Positions 42,845-50,392 of a DNA stretch of 57,196 bases are shown here, in pieces. This stretch comes from AA29 sp041481445. Its GTDB lineage: Bacteria > Acidobacteriota > Vicinamibacteria > Fen-336. The notes beneath the pieces were generated by a model. That model saw only the letters and a list, made by a program, of their open reading frames with translations, was not told the origin of the DNA and searched no databases. A program made the position numbers and the translations under genes. The stretch's first letter is position 1, and each line of letters opens with the position of its first letter. Location: assembly GCA_041481445.1 (NCBI GenBank), contig JBGPBV010000030.1, forward strand, positions 1-57,196, read 5' to 3'.

Positions 42845-43777
42845 TCAGGCCGCCGTGACCCGGGAGGACGGCGCGGGCACGTAGCGTGGGCCGCGGCGCG
42901 CCAGGCGGACGGCCCAGACCAGGGCGCGGGCCTCTCCCACCAGCTTGGGCACGATCCACCACGGCCGCCGGAGGTGGAACCGGGTCCGGACGTGGCGGAT
43001 CGGACGCCACAGGATGTAGCCGACCGACTCCAAGGTGAGGCCGTGCCGCAGCGCGAAGTAGTAGTCGCCCACGCTGTGCGCGGGCGAGAACGACGTGAGG
43101 TGGCTCCCGTAGGAGCGCGTGCCGCCGCGCTCCGCGCGCAGGTGGTGGATGCGGGCCCGCGGCTGGAACAGGATGCGTCCTCCGGCCGAGCCGAGCCGCC
43201 GGCAGAACTCGGTCTCGAAGCGGAAGGCCGCGCCCACGAAGTTCTCGTCGAATCCGCCCACCTCGAGGGCCTGGCGCCGGCGCACGGAGAGGTTGCCCGC
43301 CATCACGTTGGCCACCCAGGCCGGTTCCGTGGAGTTGAACGGGAACTCCAGGAAGGCGCGCAGGCCGGACGTCCGGAATCGGCGGTGCCCCGGATCCGGC
43401 TCCTGGCCGGGCTGGAGGATCTGGCCCGACACCGCCCACGTCGAGGCCTCGGTATAGCTCTCGGCGTGCGCGGCGACCAGGCCGGGGGCGGGACGGATGT
43501 CGTCGTCCAGGAAGAGGATGAGGGGCCGGGTGGCCTGGAGGAGCGCGAGGTTCATGGCCTTCGGGATGGAGGGTTCGGACAGGCGCACCCACCGGATGTG
43601 TCCCCCGCGGTCCAGGCTCTCCAGCCGCTCCCGCGTGGCCGGCTCGTGCTCGGTGGTCTGGTCCACGACGAGGAGGTCCGGCCTCCCCTCCTGGGCGAGG
43701 AGGGCCTCGAGCGTGGCCACGAGGACTTCCTCACGCTTGTAGGTGGGGATGGCGACGGTCACGTCGTCCGGTGTCAT
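42845..43777 (-). CDS. GT2 family glycosyltransferase
   Basis: 310 residues from ATG 43777 (ATGA). VTVAIPTYKREEVLVATLEA, LLVVDQTTEHEP and LILFLDDDIRPAPG (D-D-D in place of D-x-D) define the catalytic half; MAGNLSVRRRQALEVGGFDE and FETEFCRRL are typical acceptor-side motifs. Directly follows the WecA-like initiating enzyme, so it may add the second sugar. That ordering argument is an inference. Confidence 0.87.
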   Translation of the reverse strand: MTPDDVTVAIPTYKREEVLVATLEALLAQEGRPDLLVVDQTTEHEPATRERLESLDRGGHIRWVRLSEPSIPKAMNLALLQATRPLILFLDDDIRPAPGLVAAHAESYTEASTWAVSGQILQPGQEPDPGHRRFRTSGLRAFLEFPFNSTEPAWVANVMAGNLSVRRRQALEVGGFDENFVGAAFRFETEFCRRLGSAGGRILFQPRARIHHLRAERGGTRSYGSHLTSFSPAHSVGDYYFALRHGLTLESVGYILWRPIRHVRTRFHLRRPWWIVPKLVGEARALVWAVRLARRGPRYVPAPSSRVTAA

Positions 43778-45312
43778 GCCGACGGAGGCGAGACCTCCAG
43801 CGCGGGCGAGGACGAGGTCATCGTCGCGGGCTGGAGGAGCGCGTGGAGGCGCGGCGAGAACCCCTCCTGCAGGGCGTTCAGGAGATAGCCCGGCTCGAAC
43901 TGGGCGGGTTCGCTGAGGGAGCGCACGAACCGCAGCGTCGCGAACACTTCCCCATGATGGGCGGCCGGGATCGTCCATATGGCGGAGGCGTCGGCGGGCG
44001 AAGAGCGCGCGGTGTCCGTCCACTCCGAGAGAAGCTCTCGGAGCGACGGATCCGGGATCGCGATCGGGCCGCCCCAGAGCTCGACGCGGTGGAATTGCAA
44101 GCGCGCGGCCACCTCGACCAGCTTCGCCCACAGAGCCGGGCGGTCGGGGGCGACCCGGAACTGGGCGGCCAGCGAAGAGAGGTACACGTGGTTGCCCACC
44201 ATGCGGCGCTCGTTACCGAGTCCGTGACGGAGGGCACGCTGGATCTCTGAGAACTCGGCGTATCCGAGCTGCTGCACTCCGATCCAGGTGACGACGCTGG
44301 ACGCGATCACGACCAGGCCCACGACCTGGCTGCGCGAGGTCATGGTGAGGAGGGAGAGGGCGCCGAACACGGCCGCCACCGCGTAGAGGATCACCACCAC
44401 CCGCCGCGGCGTAAGTCCCATTCCGATCAGCCGGTGATGGATGTGGTCGCCGTCGGCCTTGAAGACGCCGTCGCCGCGCACCAGGCGGCGGAACACCGCG
44501 ATGCTGGCGTCGAGGATGGGGACGGCCAGCGCCATCAGCGGCGCCGCCACCGCGATGACCGCCGAGCTCTTCATGGATCCGCGCACCGCGATCGCGGCCA
44601 GCGCGAAGCCCACGAACAGCGCACCCGAGTCGCCCAGGAAGACGCTGGCCGGGTTGAAGTTGTACCGGAGGAAGCCCAGGAGCGATCCTCCCAGGGCGGA
44701 CGCTATGATCGCGATCTCCCATCGCTCGTTGATGAGACAGGCCATGAACAGGGTCGTGGTCGAGAAGAGGCCCAGCCCCGCGGCCAGGCCATCCAGACCG
44801 TCGACGAGGTTGAAGGCGTTGCTCATGCCCACGAACCAGACGACGGTCAGCGGCGCCGCCAGAAGGCCCAACTCGACCGACTCCCCGTTGAACGGGTTCG
44901 AGACGGCGTCGATGCGATAGCCGTTGCCGAAAAGATAGAGCGCGGCCGCCGATTGGACGAACAGCTTGGCCACCGGCCGCACGTCGTACACGTCGTCGAC
45001 GATACCGACCCCGGCCACCGCCGCGCAGGCCACCAGGAGGTGAAGGTAGGCGGCAGCGGAGAGCTCGCTGGCGAAGACGCCGGCCCGCTCCAGGGCGAGG
45101 AGCAGGGCGCAGGTCAAGCCGAAGGCGGCGAAGACGGCCACTCCACCCAGGCGCGGGACGGGCGTGACATGAAGCTTGCGGCGCCCGTCGGGCCGATCGA
45201 CCCACCCGCGTGCCCGCGCGAAGTCGCGGGCCAGGGGCGTGAGCATGAAGGCGGTGGCCGCGGACACGATGAGGCTGAGGATCGTTGGGAAGAGCAGCGC
45301 GCCCCTCGGCAT
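43774..45312 (-). CDS. WecA/TagO-like polyprenyl-phosphate glycosyl-1-phosphate transferase with C-terminal extension
   Basis: 512 residues. Eleven hydrophobic segments with the family motifs: KLHVTPVPRLGG, GIVDDVYDVRP (Asp106-107), NAFNLVDGLDGLAAG (Asp171, Asp174), FLGDSGALF and the H-I-H-H motif at 290-293 that binds the UDP-HexNAc. It should start the repeat unit by making undecaprenyl-diphosphate-sugar. A ~160-residue cytoplasmic extension (about 350-512), with EFSEIQRALRHGLGNERR at its start and a Trp-containing beta part, is absent from plain WecA of ~350 residues. Its ATG overlaps the upstream TGA by one base (TGATG). Confidence 0.88.
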   Translation of the reverse strand: MPRGALLFPTILSLIVSAATAFMLTPLARDFARARGWVDRPDGRRKLHVTPVPRLGGVAVFAAFGLTCALLLALERAGVFASELSAAAYLHLLVACAAVAGVGIVDDVYDVRPVAKLFVQSAAALYLFGNGYRIDAVSNPFNGESVELGLLAAPLTVVWFVGMSNAFNLVDGLDGLAAGLGLFSTTTLFMACLINERWEIAIIASALGGSLLGFLRYNFNPASVFLGDSGALFVGFALAAIAVRGSMKSSAVIAVAAPLMALAVPILDASIAVFRRLVRGDGVFKADGDHIHHRLIGMGLTPRRVVVILYAVAAVFGALSLLTMTSRSQVVGLVVIASSVVTWIGVQQLGYAEFSEIQRALRHGLGNERRMVGNHVYLSSLAAQFRVAPDRPALWAKLVEVAARLQFHRVELWGGPIAIPDPSLRELLSEWTDTARSSPADASAIWTIPAAHHGEVFATLRFVRSLSEPAQFEPGYLLNALQEGFSPRLHALLQPATMTSSSPALEVSPPSA

Positions 45313-46553
45313 CAGAAGTGCACCTCCCCTGTGAGTCCGTAGAGGGCGCCGTCGTAGGAATGGCCGTCGACGGGGCTCACGCGGGTCCCGGTCTGCACGA
45401 TCCCGCCTACACTCACGTGGCTCCCGAACCGCCGGAGGAGCGCGCCCCCTTCGATCCAGGAGTGGTCCGTCCGCTCCTGCGCCCGGCCGTCGACGAGCAC
45501 GGGCAGAAGGTAATGGGCTTCGGAGTATCCGCCGAAGATCCGCCCCTGCAGGTGCCACGGCAGCTCGAACTGCCACTCCGCCCGGTAGTTTCCGGTCGTG
45601 GCGGAATTCCGCGCGGGCGCGTCGGCGGCCACGGGGGTGACCATGTAGCTGACATCGCGAAGGGCGGAGAGGGCCAGCCGTGTGCCGATGATGAACGGCA
45701 TCGAGACGTTGGCCTGCACGAAGGGTCCGGTGTACGGCGCGACGCCTTGTCCGGCCCCGAAGTGCCGGACGCCGCCGGCCACACGGCCGTCGAGGAAGGC
45801 CAGGGGCGAGAACTGGAAGGCGAGGCCGTACCGCTGCGACGTGACCGCCCCCGGCAATCCGGGCTGGGGAACGAGGAAACGGTCCTCGACGAAGTCCGCG
45901 AAGGGCAGGATCGTCGTCTTGCGGGTCAAGGGCACGTTCACGGTCGCGGTACGAGTGACTGTCTTGCGGTCCAGCGATCCCGACACGCTCTGGCCGTCGA
46001 GCGTCGCCGCCTCGTCGAAGGTCGAGGTGAGGTCGGTCTGGCCCGCGTCCACCGAGATGCGCCGCCCGAGGCGGAGGGTGGCTCCATAGTAGTGGGAGGA
46101 CTCGTGGCGCAGCAGGCGTTCGTCGATCTCGAGCGAGAACCGTTGGCGGAACCGGCCGCCGCCGATGCCGCCGCGCACCGTCACGGGGCCCACCTCGACC
46201 TCCGCTCCCGCGGTGCCGAACACGTCGGTGAAGCGCTGGCTCTCTTCCTGATCGAAGTAGTGCGGGGCGACGCCACCCGAGCCGCGGAGGCGCGCATGAC
46301 GGGTGACGGGCACGACGGCATCCAGGCCGGGCGTCACCGCCACTGCCCGGTCCTGGACGCCGACCGGTGTGTTGTAGACGTTGTTGTCGACGCCGGCGGT
46401 GACGGTCAGGCGCGGGGTGAGGTAGAGCGGACCCACGTGGAGCTTGCCGTACTTGTCCTTGGGTTCTTCCGCGCGCAAGGGGGCGACCACGCTCAAGCTG
46501 ACGGCCGCGATCGCGGCGAGCAGGCCCGGGAGTCGGGTCGCGCGGGCGCGCAT
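45312..46553 (-). CDS. outer-membrane beta-barrel protein of the export module
   Basis: 413 residues. Signal peptide 1-28 (RLPGLLAAIAAVSLSVVAPL; cleavage near LRAEE). The rest alternates short amphipathic strands ending in aromatic residues, e.g. LTPRLTVTAGVDNNVYNTPV, SHYYGATLRLGRRISVDAG, and ends in a strand with terminal Phe (LTGEVHF), as required for outer-membrane insertion. BBP2-type porin-like proteins of this size accompany exopolysaccharide clusters of the WecA/Wzz/Wza kind. Probably an outer-membrane channel or assembly partner; exact role unproven. Confidence 0.75.
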   Translation of the reverse strand: MRARATRLPGLLAAIAAVSLSVVAPLRAEEPKDKYGKLHVGPLYLTPRLTVTAGVDNNVYNTPVGVQDRAVAVTPGLDAVVPVTRHARLRGSGGVAPHYFDQEESQRFTDVFGTAGAEVEVGPVTVRGGIGGGRFRQRFSLEIDERLLRHESSHYYGATLRLGRRISVDAGQTDLTSTFDEAATLDGQSVSGSLDRKTVTRTATVNVPLTRKTTILPFADFVEDRFLVPQPGLPGAVTSQRYGLAFQFSPLAFLDGRVAGGVRHFGAGQGVAPYTGPFVQANVSMPFIIGTRLALSALRDVSYMVTPVAADAPARNSATTGNYRAEWQFELPWHLQGRIFGGYSEAHYLLPVLVDGRAQERTDHSWIEGGALLRRFGSHVSVGGIVQTGTRVSPVDGHSYDGALYGLTGEVHF

Positions 46554-46591
46554 CCAATCAGACGGGTGGCGCCACCCCACGATGGCGCCGG

Positions 46592-48784
46592 CTAACGACC
46601 ACCACGCTTGCTGGCGATGCTCGCCACCTTCCCACGTCGGGTGGCGTCGGCGGGCTGCCCGTAATGGCCATAGTAATGGCCGTAATAGTGCCCGTAGTAC
46701 CGGCCGTAATAGTACCCATGCCGCTCGACGCGGGCGCGGTTGAGGACCACGCCCAGCAGCCGGGCGCCGCTCTCCGCCACGCGCTCGAGCGTGGTCTTGA
46801 CCGCCTTGCGCGGCACCATCTCCGCCCCCACCACCACGATGATGCCGTCGGCGAGCGGGCCGAGGATGAGCGGCTCGGACACCGCGCCCACGGGCGGGGT
46901 GTCGATGACGATCCAGGAGTACACGCCGCGCAGGCCTTCCAGGAAGCCGCGCATGGCCTGGCCGGTGACGAGGTCGGCCGGGCTGGGCACGGTCGTCCCT
47001 GCCGGGAGCAGGCTGTGGCCGCCCGCGAAGACCTGGATGGCCTCCGAGGGCTTGGCCTTGCCCACCAGCACGTCCGAGAGGCCGGGGGTCCGCCGGCCGC
47101 GCAGGAGGGCGTGGGCCTGCGGCCGCCGCAGGTCGGCGTCGATCAGCAGCACCTTGCCTTCGGAGGAGGCGAGGGTCAGGGACAGGTTCACCGAGGTCAG
47201 GGTCTTGCCCTCGCCGGGAGCGGTCGAGGTCACCACGATGATGCGGGGGGCCGCGCTCGGCCAGGAGTAGTTCAGGGAGGTGCGGATGACGCGGTAGGCC
47301 TCGCTGAACGTGTTCTGGGCGCTGCCCCCGCGCTGGATGAGGAGCTCGGCCGGCGCCTGTCCGGTCTCCGGAACCACCCCCAGCAGCGGCGCCCCCAGGT
47401 GGTTGCGGACGTCGTCCGGCGTCTTGAGCGTGTTGTCGAGGTACTCGAGGAAGAACGCGAAACCGATGGCGAGCACGAGGCCGAGGAGGGCACCGGTCAT
47501 GATGTCGCGCTGGCGGTTGGGGCGGATCGGCCCGCCCGGCATCACCGCCGGATCCACGATGCGGATGTTCGAAACCTTGAGCTCCTGGGCGACGTCGGTC
47601 TCCTTGTGCCGCTCGGTCAGGCTGTTCATGACGGAGCGGGCGGCGTCCACGTCGCGCTTGACCTGGTCGTAGTGGCCGCTGCGGGAGCTGAGCTCCTGCG
47701 TCTCCTCCTTGGTCGACTCCAGGGCCGCGGAGAGGCTGGCCTCCTGGGCCGCCGCCGCCTTGTAGTCGTTCTCCGCGGAGCGGATCACGCGCTGGGCCTC
47801 GGCCGAGATCCGCTTCCGCACCTCCTCGATCTGGCGGCGGACGCGTATCACGTCCGGATGCTGGTCGAGGTACTTCTCGAGGAGCTGTGACTGCTTCTGC
47901 TCGAGCTCGGAGCGCTCCATCCGCAGCTGCTGGACGACCGAGTCCCTCATGACCTCCGGCAGGTCCTCGGGGTTGTCGCTGGCCCGCATCTGCCGGTAGA
48001 GCGACTCCTTGGCCAGGCGGACCGTCCGCACGTCCGTCAGCGCCGTCCCGAGCTGGCTGAGCTTCTGCGTGAGCAGGGTCCGCCGCTCGTCGATGTTGAC
48101 GATCCCTTCCTGCTCCTTGATCTTCTGCAGCTCCAGCGTGCCCTGCTCCACCTTCTTGCGCTGCTGGTCGACCTGGCCGCCCAGCCACACCCCGGCCTCG
48201 GACGAGGTCTGGTAGCGGAACTCGAGCGTCTGCTCGATGTAGAGCTGCGTCACCTTGTTGGCCAGGTTCATGGCGAGGTCGGGCCGGAAGGCCTCGACGC
48301 CGACGCCCACGATGCGGCTGCCCTTGGCCGCGTTGATGCGGAGGCGGCCGAGCACCCCGTCGATCGCGCCCTCCATGGTCGGCGAGTTGCCGGGCGGCGC
48401 GGCCAGGGCGGCCTGCACCTGATCGGGCGCGCGCGGCCCGCCGAACTCCGGATCCTGGAGGAGGTTCAACGTCTCCACCGCGCGGCGCGCCAGGGCGCGG
48501 CTCTGGATCAGCCGGTACTGCGTCTGGTAGTAGTCGTCCCGCGCCGCATCCACCTCGGTGACGTCCTTGAACGTGAGGACGTTCGGGGTCTCGTGCTCGA
48601 TGAGGATCTGCGCCGTCGCCATGTAGACCGGCCGCGTGAGCAGCGTCCGTATGGTGGCCACGCTGGTGGCGGTCAGGAAGATGGCGATGGCGAACTTGCG
48701 GTGGCGGAGGACGACGGCGAGGTAGTCCCAGAGATGGTCTTCGGACGGAGGTTCCAAAGAACCGGACTGCGAAGGTGACGCCAT
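46592..48784 (-). CDS. Wzz-type chain-length regulator fused to BY-kinase (tyrosine autokinase)
   Basis: 730 residues. TM1 near 28-48, a long periplasmic coiled coil (about 200-395; GNVR-like), TM2 427-447, then the kinase: Walker A TAPGEGKT (521-528), Walker A' VLLIDADLRRP (545-555), Walker B IVIDTPP (625-631). The tail 691-708 holds ten Tyr in a G-H-Y-Y repeat, the expected autophosphorylation cluster, followed by a basic end. It controls chain length and couples synthesis to the Wza-type channel by cycles of phosphorylation. First gene after a 116-base gap, so it may have its own promoter. Confidence 0.92.
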   Translation of the reverse strand: MASPSQSGSLEPPSEDHLWDYLAVVLRHRKFAIAIFLTATSVATIRTLLTRPVYMATAQILIEHETPNVLTFKDVTEVDAARDDYYQTQYRLIQSRALARRAVETLNLLQDPEFGGPRAPDQVQAALAAPPGNSPTMEGAIDGVLGRLRINAAKGSRIVGVGVEAFRPDLAMNLANKVTQLYIEQTLEFRYQTSSEAGVWLGGQVDQQRKKVEQGTLELQKIKEQEGIVNIDERRTLLTQKLSQLGTALTDVRTVRLAKESLYRQMRASDNPEDLPEVMRDSVVQQLRMERSELEQKQSQLLEKYLDQHPDVIRVRRQIEEVRKRISAEAQRVIRSAENDYKAAAAQEASLSAALESTKEETQELSSRSGHYDQVKRDVDAARSVMNSLTERHKETDVAQELKVSNIRIVDPAVMPGGPIRPNRQRDIMTGALLGLVLAIGFAFFLEYLDNTLKTPDDVRNHLGAPLLGVVPETGQAPAELLIQRGGSAQNTFSEAYRVIRTSLNYSWPSAAPRIIVVTSTAPGEGKTLTSVNLSLTLASSEGKVLLIDADLRRPQAHALLRGRRTPGLSDVLVGKAKPSEAIQVFAGGHSLLPAGTTVPSPADLVTGQAMRGFLEGLRGVYSWIVIDTPPVGAVSEPLILGPLADGIIVVVGAEMVPRKAVKTTLERVAESGARLLGVVLNRARVERHGYYYGRYYGHYYGHYYGHYGQPADATRRGKVASIASKRGGR

Positions 48785-48818
48785 CAGCGACGTTCCAAGC
48801 CGATTGAGTGTAACAGGA

Positions 48819-48896
48819 AACGAAAGACACGTCCGTGGGCGAACTCACGTGTGGGGGTTACAGTCGGAGACGAAAGACGAAATACGAAATACGAAA
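48819..48896. repeat. short heptamer repeats in the gap between export-protein and BY-kinase genes
   Basis: Four tandem 7-base units occupy 48869-48896 (plus strand GACGAAA twice, then TACGAAA twice; minus strand TTTCGTA/TTTCGTC). A fifth related copy (AACGAAA followed by GAC) lies at 48819-48825. The array starts five bases after the stop of the export-protein gene. It resembles short tandemly repeated repetitive sequences of some GC-rich and cyanobacterial genomes. Role unknown. Confidence 0.7.
48827..48852. promoter_or_regulatory. inverted repeat ACACGT-N14-ACGTGT upstream of the BY-kinase gene
   Basis: ACACGT at 48827-48832 pairs with ACGTGT at 48847-48852 across a 14-base spacer, 43 bases upstream of the kinase start. 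It could be an operator or a weak hairpin; no clear T-run follows, so a Rho-independent terminator is unlikely. Confidence 0.3.
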
Positions 48897-48900
48897 GGGA

Positions 48901-50331
48901 TCAGAACAGCTTGGCCTTGACGATGATGGTGTCTCCGGGCTGGACCGGATCGTCCAGGCCGACCTTGACCTCTTTCGTCTTGCCCTCCACCTCGCGGACC
49001 ACGCGGATCTTGCCCGTGGAGGCGTCCGCGGAGAAGCCGCCCGCCGTGTTGATGGCCTTGCGCACGGTGGCCCCGGGCCAGTAGGTGATCGCGCCCGGGT
49101 TCTTCACCTCGCCGGTGACGAAGATGCGCGCGGCCTGGGTCACGAACAGCGTGTCGTTGGGACGGACGAGCACGTTCTTGTCGAGCTGGCCCATCTGGAT
49201 GTCGCGGATGTTGACGCGGATGAGGTCGGCCTGGCTGGCCACGTCGTTCGGGTCTCCAGTGGGGGCGCCGGTGAGATCCACGGGCACGAGGGGCCCCGAG
49301 ACCGCGACCTTCGGCCGCACGATGACCACTTCCACCCCCGCCGACGAGGTGGGGCCCGCCTTCGAGAGCAGCTCGAGGACGGTCATGCGGCCGCTCAGCG
49401 AGTAGCTCCCCGGGCGCGACACCTCGCCCACCACGAAGACGGACTTGCTGCGGTACTCCTGGACGGAGATGCTGACCTGCGGGTTGCGCAGGTATCCCTG
49501 GCCGAGCAGCGTCGTCATCTTGCGCTCGAGCTCCTTGGGCGTGAGGTCGGCCGCCTTCAAGCGGCCGATGAGCGGGAAGATGAACGTGCCGTCGGTCTGC
49601 ACCACGATCGTCTGCGTGAGGTCGTCGTGGCCGATGACGGTGACCTTGACGATGTCGTCCGGCCCGATCGCGAACTCGCCGCTGTCGTCGAAGGCGGGCG
49701 GGGGGGCCGCGGACGGGGCCGCGGTGGGCACGGGCGCGGGCACGTTCGCGGGCGGCGGAGCGGGCGCGGCGGCGGGCGGGGCGGGGGCGGGCGGGGCGGG
49801 GGCGGTCGTGGGCGCGGACTCCCCCGCGGGAGGAACGGATGCCCCTCCGGACGCCGGCGTCTCCCCGGCCGCATCGCTGGCCCGCACGACCCTTTCCACG
49901 CCCGAGAAGTCCCTCGGCTTGCTCCGGGAGGACCCCGCGGTGTAGATCCGAACGTCGCCGTCGGGGCCGGCCTCCGCGATGCGCGCTCCGCTCGGACAAC
50001 CTTCGTCCGACTTGGCCACGGTGGCCGTGATCTCCGGCGTCTTGCGCACGGTGCCGTCGTTGCCCGCGATCTCGATGTAGTAGGTGACCGACTGCGCCTT
50101 GTCCCGCGGGCGCGGCAGCTTGCCCAGGAAGCGGCCCTGGGTGAGGGCCATCGGCACGTAGTGGTAGTCGTCGTCGTGCGCGGACTTGAAGAACGCGCGC
50201 ACCTGGGTCACGTCCAGGGCGGGCTGGACCTCGATCTCGACCTGCGCGAAGCGATCCTTGACGAAGCAGTCCAGGGGCTGGTGGTTGATGGAGATCGACG
50301 CCGCCAGCAGGAAGGGCACCGCGGGAATCAT
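48901..50331 (-). CDS. Wza-like polysaccharide export protein (Poly_export/SLBB) with novel N-terminal domain
   Basis: 476 residues. A short hydrophobic leader (1-15, no basic residue, no lipobox) is followed by a domain at ~17-130 that matches the secreted protein at 5867-6913 without gaps (Cys22, FLGKLPRP 68-75, TYYI 83-86, Cys112). A Pro/Ala linker (about 150-213) leads to the Poly_export domain (AIGPDDIVKVTVIGHDDLTQ, PLIGRLKAADLTP) and SLBB domains (VFVVGEVSRPGSYSL; IFVTGEVKNPGAI). It should form the periplasmic/outer-membrane channel. It lacks the lipidated Cys of classical Wza. Its new domain may dock other envelope proteins; this is inference. Confidence 0.88.
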   Translation of the reverse strand: MIPAVPFLLAASISINHQPLDCFVKDRFAQVEIEVQPALDVTQVRAFFKSAHDDDYHYVPMALTQGRFLGKLPRPRDKAQSVTYYIEIAGNDGTVRKTPEITATVAKSDEGCPSGARIAEAGPDGDVRIYTAGSSRSKPRDFSGVERVVRASDAAGETPASGGASVPPAGESAPTTAPAPPAPAPPAAAPAPPPANVPAPVPTAAPSAAPPPAFDDSGEFAIGPDDIVKVTVIGHDDLTQTIVVQTDGTFIFPLIGRLKAADLTPKELERKMTTLLGQGYLRNPQVSISVQEYRSKSVFVVGEVSRPGSYSLSGRMTVLELLSKAGPTSSAGVEVVIVRPKVAVSGPLVPVDLTGAPTGDPNDVASQADLIRVNIRDIQMGQLDKNVLVRPNDTLFVTQAARIFVTGEVKNPGAITYWPGATVRKAINTAGGFSADASTGKIRVVREVEGKTKEVKVGLDDPVQPGDTIIVKAKLF

Positions 50332-50340
50332 CGCCAGGAG

Positions 50341-50349
50341 ATGATAGCA
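50341..50349 (-). promoter_or_regulatory. candidate extended -10 (TGCTATCAT)
   Basis: On the minus strand TGCTATCAT fits an extended -10 (TGnTATnnT) ending ten bases before the ATG at 50331, which would give a nearly leaderless mRNA. There is no good -35 and no ribosome site in front of the ATG. Weak evidence. Confidence 0.25.
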
Positions 50350-50392
50350 AGCCCGCGCCGGAGTTGCGGCGGGAGGGGCGGGGGGCCAGGGG

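Noticed and set aside
44434..46595. Long plus-strand frames opposite the WecA-like and beta-barrel genes
   Set aside because: His/Glu/Arg-rich shadow translations without motifs; the minus-strand genes carry catalytic motifs and a signal peptide.
46660..46722. Repetitive DNA resembling a short repeat array
   Set aside because: It encodes the G-H-Y-Y tail of the BY-kinase; repeats of 12 bases without spacers are not a CRISPR array.
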